From: Malaciobacter molluscorum LMG 25693
Lineage (GTDB): Bacteria > Campylobacterota > Campylobacteria > Campylobacterales > Arcobacteraceae
Reading direction: 5' to 3'
DNA: 64,000 nucleotides
Assembly (NCBI RefSeq): GCF_003544935.1
Contig: NZ_CP032098.1
Span: 372,001-436,000 of the forward strand
The position numbers were made by a program, and so were the translations under genes. Shown one piece after another: positions 54,249 through 63,741 of this stretch. The notes under the pieces are model-generated. The model searched no databases, was not told the DNA's origin, and saw only the letters and a program-made list of their open reading frames with translations. Position 1 is the stretch's first letter. Each line of letters opens with the position of its first letter.

Positions 54249-55952
54249 ATGAAATTTTCAAATATGTTTATACCAACAACTAAAGAAGCACCAAAAGATG
54301 CAACTTTACCATCTCACCAATTCTTAGTTAGAGGTGGATTTGTAAATCAAGTTGGAGCAGGTATTTATAATTTTATGCCACTTGGAAAAATTGTATTAGA
54401 AAAAATTAGAGCAGTAGTAAAAGAAGAGATGGATAATGCTGGTGCAAATGAAGTACAAATGGGATTTGTTACTCCCACTTCTTTATGGGAAGAATCAGGT
54501 AGAGCAAGTACAATGGGACCTGAACTTCTTAAATTTAGAGATAGAAAAAATACAAGTTTTGTATTATCTCCTACAAATGAAGAAGCTCTAGTTGATATGG
54601 TAAATAATAGAATCACTTCTTATAAAGAATTACCAATTAATCTTTATCAAATAAATACAAAATTTAGAGATGAAGCTAGACCAAGATTTGGACTTATGCG
54701 AGGACGAGAGTTTCTTATGAAAGATGCTTACTCTTTCCACTCAACACATGAAGACTTAGTAAGAGAATTTAATCTTATGGAAAAAACTTATAAAAAAGTT
54801 TATGAGAGATTAGGACTAGAGTTTAGAATTGTTGAAGCAGATAGTGGAGCAATAGGTGGAAGTGGCTCTAAAGAGTTTATGATTTTAGCAAACTCAGGTG
54901 AAGATACAATCGCTGTTTGTGATAGTTGTGATTATGGTGCTAATGTTGAAGCAGCAACAAGAAAACCAAATAAAAAAGAAGCCTTAGAGACTAAAGAAAT
55001 ACAAAAAATTCATACTCCTAATTGTAAAACAATTGAAGAGGTAAGTAATTTTTTAAATATTGATGCATACTATTCAATAAAAGCAGTAATAAAAAAAGCA
55101 ATTTATGAAAATTCTTCTGAAGTTGTAGTATTTTTTGTAAGAGGTACAGATGAGTTAGAAGAGACTAAAGCTTGTAATGCAGTTGAAGCATTAGAAATAT
55201 TAGATGCAACACCTGAAGATTTACAAAGTGCAAATTTAGTTGCTGGATATTGTGGTATTATTGATTTACCAAAAGATATAAAAGTAATAGTAGATAGTGA
55301 ACTAAAAGATGATAATAATGTAGTTTGTGGTGCAAATGAACAAGAGTATCATTTAACAGGTGTTGATTTAACTTCATTAGATTTAACTTTTAAAGATTTA
55401 ATTTTAGTACAAGAAGGTGATACTTGTCCTCATTGTGATGGTAAACTATCTTATACAAAAGGTATTGAAGCTGGTCATATTTTCCAATTAGGAACAAAAT
55501 ATTCAAGTGCAATGAATGCAACATTTTTGGATGCTAATGGAAAAGCACAACCTTTTATTATGGGATGTTATGGAATTGGTGTTAGTAGATTAGTAGCAGC
55601 TGTAATTGAGCAAAATCATGATGAAAAGGGGTGTATCTGGACTAAGCCAACTGCGCCATTTATGGTAGATGTAATTGTTTCAAATGCTAAAAAAGAAGAT
55701 GAATTAGAAGTTGGTGAGAAAATCTATAACTCTTTAAAAGAAAATCAAATAGAAACAATACTTGATGATAGAAAAAATGCTAGATTTGGTTTTAAAATGG
55801 GAGATTTTGAACTTATTGGATTTCCTTATGCTGTTGTTATTGGTAAAAAACTAAAAGATGGGATGGTTGAAATTATTGATAGAAAAACATTAGAAAAAAT
55901 TGATGTTTCTATTGATGAGGTAGTATCTAAGTTAATTGAACTTATAAACTAA
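54249..55952 (+). CDS. proS: Prolyl-tRNA synthetase
   Basis: About 567 residues from ATG 54249 ([15 protein letters not shown], the expected beginning); an in-frame ATG at 54228 lies within hemA and lacks a better site. Motif 2 lies in [25 protein letters not shown] and motif 3 in [15 protein letters not shown]. The bacterial-type editing insertion is at about 225-380, with YSIKAVIKK and YCGIIDLP. The anticodon-binding domain is C-terminal. It charges tRNA-Pro and edits mischarged alanine. Confidence 0.97.
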   Translation: MKFSNMFIPTTKEAPKDATLPSHQFLVRGGFVNQVGAGIYNFMPLGKIVLEKIRAVVKEEMDNAGANEVQMGFVTPTSLWEESGRASTMGPELLKFRDRKNTSFVLSPTNEEALVDMVNNRITSYKELPINLYQINTKFRDEARPRFGLMRGREFLMKDAYSFHSTHEDLVREFNLMEKTYKKVYERLGLEFRIVEADSGAIGGSGSKEFMILANSGEDTIAVCDSCDYGANVEAATRKPNKKEALETKEIQKIHTPNCKTIEEVSNFLNIDAYYSIKAVIKKAIYENSSEVVVFFVRGTDELEETKACNAVEALEILDATPEDLQSANLVAGYCGIIDLPKDIKVIVDSELKDDNNVVCGANEQEYHLTGVDLTSLDLTFKDLILVQEGDTCPHCDGKLSYTKGIEAGHIFQLGTKYSSAMNATFLDANGKAQPFIMGCYGIGVSRLVAAVIEQNHDEKGCIWTKPTAPFMVDVIVSNAKKEDELEVGEKIYNSLKENQIETILDDRKNARFGFKMGDFELIGFPYAVVIGKKLKDGMVEIIDRKTLEKIDVSIDEVVSKLIELIN

Positions 55953-55966
55953 TATTAGGAGTGATT

Positions 55967-56782
55967 ATGGATGTAAGTGTTCAAAATGTATCTGATTTAA
56001 TAGGACTATATTCTTTAAATATTGCATTGGCAATAGTTATTTTTATAGTTGGAAAGTGGCTAGCTTCAAAACTAACAGATCTTACTATTAAAATATTAAC
56101 AAAAACAAAAAGAGTTGATGAAACACTTTTAGGTTTTTTTAAAAATATAATTTATTATATTTTGATGGTTATTGTTGCATTAACTGCTTTAAAGCAATTA
56201 GGCGTTGATACAACTTCATTTTTCGCAATATTAGGTGCAGCTGGTTTGGCAATTGGGTTAGCATTAAAAGACTCTCTTGGTAATTTTGCTTCTGGAGTTA
56301 TGATAATAATGTTTAGACCTTTTAAAGTTGGTGATTTTATAACTGCTGCTGGAGTTAGTGGTACAGTTGAAGAAATCTCAATTTTTAATACAGTTTTAAA
56401 AACACCAGATAATCAAAAATTAATAGTTCCAAATGGTTCTATTACACAAAGTACAATTACAAATGTAAATGCAAATCCTACTAGAAGAGTTGATTTAGTA
56501 ATTGGTATTGGTTATGACGATGATATAAAAAAGGCAAAAGAGATTTTAGAAAATACATTAAAATCAAATGAACTTATTATCCAAGATAAAGGAATTACAG
56601 TTGCAGTTTCAGAACTTGGTGATTCATCTGTTAATTTTATCGTAAGAGGTTGGGTAAATACTCCTGATTATTGGAATGTTAAATTTGATTTAATTGAAAC
56701 AATTAAAACTACTTTTGATAATGAAGGTATATCAATTCCTTTCCCTCAAAGAGATGTACACGTTTACAAACATAAAAACTAA
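55967..56782 (+). CDS. MscS-family small-conductance mechanosensitive channel
   Basis: 271 residues from ATG 55967, chosen over a GTG at 55961 that lies within the AGGAG ribosome site. Three membrane helices are seen, the pore helix being FFAILGAAGLAIGLALKDSLGNFASGVMI, followed by the beta domain with FRPFKVGDFITAAGVSGTVEEISIFNT and a C-terminal alpha/beta domain. It relieves osmotic downshock. It overlaps cca by 29 bases and follows proS by 14. Confidence 0.93.
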   Translation: MDVSVQNVSDLIGLYSLNIALAIVIFIVGKWLASKLTDLTIKILTKTKRVDETLLGFFKNIIYYILMVIVALTALKQLGVDTTSFFAILGAAGLAIGLALKDSLGNFASGVMIIMFRPFKVGDFITAAGVSGTVEEISIFNTVLKTPDNQKLIVPNGSITQSTITNVNANPTRRVDLVIGIGYDDDIKKAKEILENTLKSNELIIQDKGITVAVSELGDSSVNFIVRGWVNTPDYWNVKFDLIETIKTTFDNEGISIPFPQRDVHVYKHKN

Positions 56783-58157
56783 ACTTCCTTCAATACTTAT
56801 TGAAATACTAAACTCTTTACAAGAATGTGAGGCTAAACCAATTCTTGTAGGAGGATGTATTAGAGACTTCTTTTTAAAAATAGATTCCAAAGATTTTGAT
56901 ATTGAGATATTTAATGTAGAAAAACTTGAAGATATTCAAGATATTTTATCAAAATATGGAAATGTAAAACTAGTTGGTAAATCTTTTGGTGTTTTGACTT
57001 TAAGTGTAGATGGCTTTGATTTTGATTTTGCATTAGCAAGAGAGGAAAAAAAGATTGCATCTGGACACAAAGGTTTTGAAGTAATTACAAATAAAAATAT
57101 GAGTTTTTCACAAGCTAGTTTAAGACGTGATTTTACTATTAATTCTATTGGTTATGATTTCTTTGAAGATAAAATACTTGACCCCCATAATGGCTTGCAA
57201 GATTTAAAAAATAAAGTATTAAGATATGTAAATAAAAATACATTTAGTGAAGATGCTTTACGAGTATATAGAGCAGTACAATTTTGTGCAAGATTTAATT
57301 TAAAACTTGAAGATAATACTTTTGATTTATGTAAAAAATTAGCAGATACAAATGAGTTTAAAACTCTTCCTAAAGAGAGAGTTTTTGAGGAGCTAAAAAA
57401 ACTATTTTTAAAATCAATTAAACCATCAATTGGTCTAAATCTTTTAAAAGATTTAGGAATATTAAAATATTTTGATGAGTTAGAAAAGCTTATTGGATGT
57501 ATCCAAGATAAAGAGTATCATCCTGAAGGTGATGTTTGGATTCATACTTTGATGTGTATTGATGAACTAGCAAGAATATTAGATAAAAGTGATATTACAG
57601 ATGAGTATAGAAAACTATACCTTTTTTATTCAATACTTTGCCATGATTTGGGAAAACCTTTTTGTACCCAAGAGATAAATGGAAGAATAACTTCTCATAA
57701 ACATGAAGCTTTAGGTGTAGAGCCAACAAAACAGTTCTTGTCTAAAATAACAAATGAGAAAAAGTTTATTGAAAAAATTATTCCTTTAGTGAAAAATCAT
57801 TTAGCACCTTTTCAATTATATTTGGCAAACTCTTCTTTAAAAGCAGTAAAAAGATTATCATTAAAAGTAAATATTGAAGATTTGTGTTATGTATGTTTGG
57901 CTGATTGTTTGGGTCGAGATATAAAAGATAAAGAAAAATGCCCAAAAGCAATAGATTGGCTATTAACTAAAGCAAAAGAGTTAAATATACAAAATAGTGC
58001 TTTAAAGCCTCTTGTTCAAGGAAGAGATTTGATAAATATTGGTTTTGAACCATCAAAAGAGTTTAAAGAAATTTTGGATTTTGCGATGGATTTACAAATA
58101 GATGAAAACTTAACAAAAGAGGAAATATTAGTAACAATAAAAAATAAATACGATTAA
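56754..58157 (+). CDS. cca: CCA tRNA nucleotidyltransferase with HD domain
   Basis: About 467 residues from ATG 56754; an in-frame TTG at 56694 would overlap mscS by 89 bases and is less likely. The nucleotidyltransferase head has PILVGGCIRDFFLKIDSKDFDIEIF and the RRDFTINSIGYD segment. The second half has an HD domain (WIHTLMCIDELARI and later ILCHDLGKP, ITSHKHEALG), as in bacterial multifunctional enzymes with phosphatase or phosphodiesterase activity. It adds or repairs the 3' CCA end of tRNAs. Confidence 0.93.
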   Translation: MYTFTNIKTKLPSILIEILNSLQECEAKPILVGGCIRDFFLKIDSKDFDIEIFNVEKLEDIQDILSKYGNVKLVGKSFGVLTLSVDGFDFDFALAREEKKIASGHKGFEVITNKNMSFSQASLRRDFTINSIGYDFFEDKILDPHNGLQDLKNKVLRYVNKNTFSEDALRVYRAVQFCARFNLKLEDNTFDLCKKLADTNEFKTLPKERVFEELKKLFLKSIKPSIGLNLLKDLGILKYFDELEKLIGCIQDKEYHPEGDVWIHTLMCIDELARILDKSDITDEYRKLYLFYSILCHDLGKPFCTQEINGRITSHKHEALGVEPTKQFLSKITNEKKFIEKIIPLVKNHLAPFQLYLANSSLKAVKRLSLKVNIEDLCYVCLADCLGRDIKDKEKCPKAIDWLLTKAKELNIQNSALKPLVQGRDLINIGFEPSKEFKEILDFAMDLQIDENLTKEEILVTIKNKYD

Positions 58158-58228
58158 TAAAACTATCTCTTAATAACTAATTAAATTATTTTTATATAAA
58201 ATATCAAAAATTATAATTAGGTTATAAA

Positions 58229-61200
58229 ATGGGCAATAAATATAATGTAATAGAAGCAGGAGTAATACAATGCGCATGTGGAGGTAAAGTAAAGCTTACA
58301 TCAACAGCAAAAGTAGAAAGAATAGCAGGAAAAAAACCATTATATTTAACTGATATAATAGGAGCACCAGTAGATTGCCCAAGAAGTAAAAATCCTTGTA
58401 CAAAAGTAGCTTCAGTATCAACTGCAGGAACCCAAACAAATGTAAAATCAACGTCAAAATATTTTTTATTAAGAACAGATGGATTTAAAACAGATAAAGG
58501 AAGAGCAGTAGTATTAGTAGATCCAGGACAAGGAACATCTCAAATAAGCTCGCCTCCAAGTATAGAAAGTAGTGTAGTAAAAGAAGAAGAACCACTAGAA
58601 GAGACTATAAAACAAGAAGAAGAGATAAAACAAACAGAAAAATACTCTTTGTATTTAATAAGAAAAAGTGAAGATGTATATAGAGCACTTAGACCAACAA
58701 GAGCATTTTTAAAAAGTGATGATACATATGTAGGGAAAAAAGAGTATGTTCAAATAAAAGATAATGTGCATGTACATACGTTTGCATATGTATATATTAT
58801 TCAAAATGATAAAGTACAAGAATATAAAGTAATAAGTAGAGGGACTTTGTATAGTGAAAAACTACAAGAGATATTTTTTGAAAATACAAAAACAAAAATA
58901 AAATATAACTATATTCCACTGTATGATGATACACAAACAACTATTTCATATAGTAGTATAAAACTAATAAATAAAGCAGATATACTAAAACTAAAAAGAC
59001 AAATAATAGATCCAAAACAACCAGATAATAAAAATAGTTTTTACTTTAAAGACTCAAATAGTATAAATAAAATAGTATTGACAGATGATGATTTAAAGAT
59101 TGAAAAAAAATATAAAATAAATGAAGAAGATAAAAATAAAAGATTAAATATTCTTTGTATAATAGAAGATATCTTAGCCCAAATAGAAGATATGTATGAA
59201 AGATACTACACAAACTATAAACTTGCATATGCTTATAATAATAGTATTATTGAAGATATAAAAAGTAAAAATAATTATACATATACCATTGCTAATATGG
59301 TTGATTATTTTTATTTTTCTAAAAAAGAAAGTGCTTCTTATAAAAAAACAATTTTAGAATTGAAGAAAATATATAATGAAATAGTTTCTTTTATTTTAAC
59401 TGATTCAGAGTTTATTACACTATTAAAAAATTATAAAGATTTATCTCAAATAATAGAAAAAGATGATAAAAAAGTTGGCCAATCATATTTTCAACAAATT
59501 CAATTTTTAAAAAAAGATTTTTTTTCAAAAGAATTAGATGATGAAGAAAAAAGTAAAACACTAGGTGATGTTTATTATAGTAAGACAAATTTTAAAACAA
59601 GTGGCAAAAATTTAAGTGCAAGATATATATATTTAACAAATAGCATAAAAAAGACGAATAGAAGATATGTAGCAAATTTGCCAAGGATGGGATTTAAACA
59701 ATTTACTTTTAATAGTAATAATGATGATTTTACTAAAATAAAAGATAATGCATCATACGTTTTGGCAAATACAATTTTTTCACTACTTTATAGTGAAAAA
59801 TTTGAAGATGAATTAAAGTTAAAAAAACAGTACTCAAAATTAAATAGTTTAAGAAGTGATTTCTTCTTAAAATTAAGACAGGTAGTGCCAAAACCAAATA
59901 TTAATGATGATTCAATTGAAGATATACAAGATATAGTTGAAAGTCAAACTGTTTATCATGATATGATGGTAAAACCTATAAATTTTAGAGATAAATTTTT
60001 ACAAGAATTTGAAGATTTAGATTATACAAAAAGAATCAAATCTTTTGAACAAAAAGGAGATAATACAAAATTTAGTTCAAAATATTTATATTATGATAAC
60101 TTAACATATTTTAAAGATAAAAGTATTGAAACACCTGAAAAGATATTAGTAAAAATAGAAAAACAACTACAAGATAGTAAACTAAAAGAACTTTTAAAAA
60201 TTTATGAGAATATAAATATAGAAAATAATTTATCTTATGTAATATCTTGTATGAATATTGTATATTTATTATCTGCACCTAGAGTATTTTTAGATGAAGA
60301 GAGTGATAAAACTTCATTTTTTAATGAATCTTTAAATCATATATATGAATTTGTTGTGAATCTAACAAAAAAAAGAATAGCATTAGAAGATAATGATAAA
60401 GATATAATAAATAAACAATATCAAATTGCAAAATCATATTCGTATATGCAAACTAGATTAATATTAAATGATATTATTTTTAGTAATTCTAGTAAAAAAG
60501 CAATGAATTTTTTAAATACTTTTAAAATAAAAATTGATGAAGAGGCAAGAGAAGATAGTAAATATAAATATATAAATGACAGTGATCAAAATATAAAGAG
60601 TTTATCAAGAGAATATTTTGAAACTTTAAAAAATATAGAAGGAGTAACATCTAGTTTAGAAAAAATTTTAGAAAAACAAAAAGATAGTTCTATAGAAGAT
60701 ATTAGAGGTATAAATAAAAATTTGCTTATGTCTTCTAAAACATATTCCACTCTAATAGCAATAGCAAATATTTCGGATTATCTTTTCTTTGATGATAGTA
60801 AAAAAAATATTAAAAATCATATAGGGTTTGTAAAAGATTTGACAGATGTCACTGTAAATATAGGTTTATTAATTAGTAAATATCCAAAAACACCTATGCA
60901 TATGTTGGAGTTGTTTTTTAAAGAAAGTGCTACTAAAGAGATAAGTAATTCAAGTAAAAGATTACTCTCTTTTTTAGAAAAAAAAGTAGTAACTAAAGTT
61001 GCAGTATTAACAGTCATAATAACAACTGCATATGATGTTGTAAGGTTGTATCAAAGAGAAGATTATGATGCTTTAGCAGTTACTTTATGTATTGGTTCAT
61101 TTAATTTAGCAATTATTATAGCTTCACCTTCTTTACCTGTATTAATAGTTGTAGTATTATTACAAATATCTATGGGATTTATATTAAATGAATTTTTAGA

Positions 61201-61915
61201 TAGTGATTTGGATTTATATTTAAAAAAATCAATTTTATATAAAACAGTTGATTTTTCATTATGGAAAAACTTGAGAGGTATACCTCAAGATAAAATGTAT
61301 CAAGCTCACTATTTATTAGAAACTACAAATAAAAATGAAAAATTAAAAGCTATAAACTCTGATGGTTTTAACAAACCAAAAAAACTAATCAATTTTATAG
61401 GAGAGAATTATAAAGAGAATAAAGAATACTTTGATACAGCATTAAGAAATGAGCTAAGCTTTTTTAAATCATCACTATTTGGATATAAATTAGAACTATT
61501 AAATGAAACAAAAAGAGTTAAAAAACTAAAAAATAAGTATGATATAGATATTGTATTAAATGAAAGAACATATATTAAGATACCAAATCTTTTGTATGCT
61601 GATGAAAAATCAAAATTTTTGATAAAGATAGATGGAAATTATAGACTAATTGATAAAAATACTGAAATTAGACCAGAAAATAGTTATTATATTTTTGATT
61701 TATATAATCAAAATTTTGCTTATTTAAAAGAATTAGCACAATTAAATAATAAAAAAGCTTCAATTATTGTATTTTCCCCACAAATAGAGTTAAAATACGA
61801 TTTTATATATGATTATAAAGATATAGACTATCTTTTTGCATTAAATTTTAAACAGTCAAGCTTTACCTTAAAAGATATAGAAGAGTTAGAAAAATTAAAA
61901 GAAAAAAAGGATTAA
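58229..61915 (+). CDS. Large PAAR-like (DUF4280-like) protein with membrane helices, candidate type VI secretion effector
   Basis: 1228 residues. The first 105 residues look like a PAAR-like/DUF4280 tip domain: VIEAGVIQCACGGKVKL, cysteines 15, 17, 50 and 57, and an ending VVLVDPGQ at 95-101. An acidic linker (about 105-135) leads to a long helical region of Lys, Glu and Asn-rich sequence. Two or three hydrophobic segments lie at about 920-937 and 948-985 (VLTVIITTAYDVV; LAIIIASPSLPVLIVVVLL), which could insert in a target membrane. The last 240 residues are mixed alpha/beta without a known enzyme motif. It is followed by two lipoproteins 4 bases on. No other T6SS genes lie in the window. Toxin activity is inferred. 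Confidence 0.6.
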   Translation: MGNKYNVIEAGVIQCACGGKVKLTSTAKVERIAGKKPLYLTDIIGAPVDCPRSKNPCTKVASVSTAGTQTNVKSTSKYFLLRTDGFKTDKGRAVVLVDPGQGTSQISSPPSIESSVVKEEEPLEETIKQEEEIKQTEKYSLYLIRKSEDVYRALRPTRAFLKSDDTYVGKKEYVQIKDNVHVHTFAYVYIIQNDKVQEYKVISRGTLYSEKLQEIFFENTKTKIKYNYIPLYDDTQTTISYSSIKLINKADILKLKRQIIDPKQPDNKNSFYFKDSNSINKIVLTDDDLKIEKKYKINEEDKNKRLNILCIIEDILAQIEDMYERYYTNYKLAYAYNNSIIEDIKSKNNYTYTIANMVDYFYFSKKESASYKKTILELKKIYNEIVSFILTDSEFITLLKNYKDLSQIIEKDDKKVGQSYFQQIQFLKKDFFSKELDDEEKSKTLGDVYYSKTNFKTSGKNLSARYIYLTNSIKKTNRRYVANLPRMGFKQFTFNSNNDDFTKIKDNASYVLANTIFSLLYSEKFEDELKLKKQYSKLNSLRSDFFLKLRQVVPKPNINDDSIEDIQDIVESQTVYHDMMVKPINFRDKFLQEFEDLDYTKRIKSFEQKGDNTKFSSKYLYYDNLTYFKDKSIETPEKILVKIEKQLQDSKLKELLKIYENINIENNLSYVISCMNIVYLLSAPRVFLDEESDKTSFFNESLNHIYEFVVNLTKKRIALEDNDKDIINKQYQIAKSYSYMQTRLILNDIIFSNSSKKAMNFLNTFKIKIDEEAREDSKYKYINDSDQNIKSLSREYFETLKNIEGVTSSLEKILEKQKDSSIEDIRGINKNLLMSSKTYSTLIAIANISDYLFFDDSKKNIKNHIGFVKDLTDVTVNIGLLISKYPKTPMHMLELFFKESATKEISNSSKRLLSFLEKKVVTKVAVLTVIITTAYDVVRLYQREDYDALAVTLCIGSFNLAIIIASPSLPVLIVVVLLQISMGFILNEFLDSDLDLYLKKSILYKTVDFSLWKNLRGIPQDKMYQAHYLLETTNKNEKLKAINSDGFNKPKKLINFIGENYKENKEYFDTALRNELSFFKSSLFGYKLELLNETKRVKKLKNKYDIDIVLNERTYIKIPNLLYADEKSKFLIKIDGNYRLIDKNTEIRPENSYYIFDLYNQNFAYLKELAQLNNKKASIIVFSPQIELKYDFIYDYKDIDYLFALNFKQSSFTLKDIEELEKLKEKKD

Positions 61916-61918
61916 AAA

Positions 61919-62737
61919 GTGAAAATAAAAAAGGTACTAAAATTACTATTAGCAATAAATATAATATTTATATTTGTAGGGTGTAATAATAGTGATAAAG
62001 AAGTAAAACACCAAACAAGTTTATCTATACCAGAATGGAATTCAAAAATTGCAAAGTTTTCAAATAGTAATGGTGGTATTCTATATCAAAGTGCAAAAAC
62101 AGACCCAAGTGCAGCAACAAAGATAGGATACTCATACTCAGAAGAATTAAAAGATTATGATAAAGCTATCAAATGGTATAAATACTCAAACTCGATGAAA
62201 TCAACAGGAGTAAATTCAAATTATATGTGTTATGCATATCAAATGAAAAAAGATTATGATGAAGCAATAAAATGGTGTAAAAATGCAATTGATTTATCTA
62301 ATAATGATGCTTTATATAGAATTGGTTACTTATATTCTAAAATAAAAAATTATGAAGAAGCAATTAAGTACTATGAGATATCATATGAAAAAACAAAAGA
62401 TAAAATGTCTGCAAATAATATAGGATTTATATATCAAGAAAAAATAAAAGATTATGAAAGTGCAAAAAAATGGTATTTAATAGGGGTAAAAGAAAATAAC
62501 ATGTCTTCTTTTCATAACTTATCTATGTTATATCATCACAATTTAAATGATGATTTAAGAGCAAGTGCCTACTCTATTGCCTTGATTAACAATAAGTTTA
62601 CAAAAAGTTCAGTATTAAATACTTTACAAAAAACATGGAAAATACCAAACAATATAATCCAAAAAGGGTATGAATTACAACTAAATTCAGATGAATTTCC
62701 AATAAAATATAAAGGAAAGTTAGATTTAGATGAATAG
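61919..62737 (+). CDS. TPR/Sel1-repeat lipoprotein, possible immunity protein (copy 1)
   Basis: 272 residues, GTG start with AAGG eight bases upstream. The signal ends in a lipobox, IFVGC with Cys22. From about 55 on, repeats of about 35 residues are seen (DPSAATKIGYSYSEELKDYD, then KAIKWYKYSNSM; YDEAIKWCKNAIDL; YEEAIKYYEISY; YESAKKWYLIGV), typical of TPR/Sel1 units, ending in SDEFPIKYKGKLDLDE. It starts three bases after the effector-like gene and overlaps the next copy by eight. An envelope-located repeat protein next to an effector fits an immunity role, by analogy with Sel1-type immunity proteins of other T6SS effectors. Confidence 0.75.
   Translation: MKIKKVLKLLLAINIIFIFVGCNNSDKEVKHQTSLSIPEWNSKIAKFSNSNGGILYQSAKTDPSAATKIGYSYSEELKDYDKAIKWYKYSNSMKSTGVNSNYMCYAYQMKKDYDEAIKWCKNAIDLSNNDALYRIGYLYSKIKNYEEAIKYYEISYEKTKDKMSANNIGFIYQEKIKDYESAKKWYLIGVKENNMSSFHNLSMLYHHNLNDDLRASAYSIALINNKFTKSSVLNTLQKTWKIPNNIIQKGYELQLNSDEFPIKYKGKLDLDE
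62092..62296. repeat. Duplicated 5' block A of the lipoprotein pair (copy 1)
   Basis: The 205-base block begins GCAAAAACAGACCCAAG and ends GCAATTGATTTA. It is nearly identical to 62924-63128 at a fixed offset of 832 bases. Confidence 0.85.
62645..62737. repeat. Duplicated 3' block B of the lipoprotein pair (copy 1)
   Basis: The 93-base block encodes the PNNIIQKGYELQLNSDEFP to DLDE ending. It is almost identical to 63471-63563, offset 826. Between the blocks the two genes differ greatly. Confidence 0.85.
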
Positions 62738-63563
62738 TGTGAAAATAGTAATAAATATATTAATAATAGCAATAATAAGTCTAAACTTAACTGCCTGTGA
62801 AGATAATAAAAGTTCAAATAATAAAAAAGAAGAGAAAGAAGTTAAAATTACTCCTTCTTTGTCTATGCCCAATGTTAAAGATGAATATATAAATAAATAT
62901 ATCAAACTAAGTCAATTATATGCTGCAAAAACAGACCCAAGCGCAGCAACAAAGATAGGATATGCATACTCAGAAGAATTAAAAGATTATGATAAAGCAA
63001 TCAAATGGTATAAATACTCAAACTCTATGAAACCAACAGAAGTAAATTCAAATTATATGTGTTATGCATATCAAATGAAAAAAAATTATGATGAAGCAAT
63101 AAATTGGTGTAAAAATGCAATTGATTTAGGTAGTAAAGAAGCCTTACTACTTTTAGGGAATGCATATGCAGACTCAAAAAATTATGAAGAATCTATTAAA
63201 TGGATAAAAAAAGCATATGAAAATAATAATCCAGATGCTGCAATTAATTTAGGTTATTCATATTCTAAAATTGGAGATTATAAAAATGCAGAGAAATGGT
63301 ATAAAATTGCAATTAAAAATGATGATTTTGAAGCATATAAAAATTTATCAACACTTTACAATGAAAAATTAAAAGATGATGTAAAAGCAAGTGCATATGC
63401 AATAGCAGTTATTGATACAAAATATACAAAATCTTCTGTTTTACGAGTATTAAAAGATGATATGAAAATCCCAAACAATATAATCCAAAAAGGCTATGAG
63501 TTACAATTAAATTCAGATGAATTTCCAATAAAATATAAAGGAAAATTAGACTTAGATGAATAA
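62730..63563 (+). CDS. TPR/Sel1-repeat lipoprotein, possible immunity protein (copy 2)
   Basis: 277 residues, ATG inside the last codons of copy 1. The signal ends in a lipobox LTAC with Cys23. Repeats run from about 68 on (DPSAATKIGYAYSEELKDYD, KAIKWYKYSNSM, YDEAINWCKNAIDL, then diverged repeats YEESIKWIKKAY and YKNAEKWYKIAI), with the same ending SDEFPIKYKGKLDLDE. The first repeat block and the last 30 codons are almost identical in DNA to copy 1, while the centre has diverged. Tandem duplicated immunity genes after one effector are known from other bacterial toxin loci; here the role is inferred. Confidence 0.75.
   Translation: MNSVKIVINILIIAIISLNLTACEDNKSSNNKKEEKEVKITPSLSMPNVKDEYINKYIKLSQLYAAKTDPSAATKIGYAYSEELKDYDKAIKWYKYSNSMKPTEVNSNYMCYAYQMKKNYDEAINWCKNAIDLGSKEALLLLGNAYADSKNYEESIKWIKKAYENNNPDAAINLGYSYSKIGDYKNAEKWYKIAIKNDDFEAYKNLSTLYNEKLKDDVKASAYAIAVIDTKYTKSSVLRVLKDDMKIPNNIIQKGYELQLNSDEFPIKYKGKLDLDE
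62924..63128. repeat. Duplicated 5' block A of the lipoprotein pair (copy 2)
   Basis: Near-identical to 62092-62296, with scattered changes mostly at third codon positions. This is the second member of the direct repeat. Confidence 0.85.
63471..63563. repeat. Duplicated 3' block B of the lipoprotein pair (copy 2)
   Basis: Near-identical to 62645-62737. The block includes the start codon overlap for the following gene in both copies (GATGAATA). Confidence 0.85.
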
Positions 63564-63705
63564 AACAATTTATATAATAATTATATTAATAGCATTTTTT
63601 TCAACAAGATATATAATTCAGTCAAAACAAACTAATGAACCTGTTAGTTATGAAAGTATGAAATATGATTTGGATAATGTAAAAAATAATAGTAAATACA
63701 GATAG
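63556..63705 (+). CDS. Small ORF after the lipoprotein pair, possible truncated third unit
   Basis: 49 codons. The start ATGAATAAA overlaps the end of copy 2 in exactly the way copy 2 overlaps copy 1. A hydrophobic N-terminus (IYIIIILIAFF) is followed by a polar tail of about 28 residues (QSKQTNEPVSYESMKYD); no lipobox cysteine is present. It could be a small membrane protein, or the remains of a third tandem copy cut short after the signal region. It is followed by a hairpin terminator. Confidence 0.5.
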   Translation: MNKTIYIIIILIAFFSTRYIIQSKQTNEPVSYESMKYDLDNVKNNSKYR

Positions 63706-63741
63706 TAAAAATTTAAGGTTTTAATATAAAATTTTTACTAT
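63701..63741. terminator. Bidirectional terminator between the effector locus and lnt
   Basis: The fourteen-base perfect stem GATAGTAAAAATTT / AAATTTTTACTATC has a 13-base loop. It lies between the converging small ORF and lnt and overlaps both stop codons. Confidence 0.75.
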
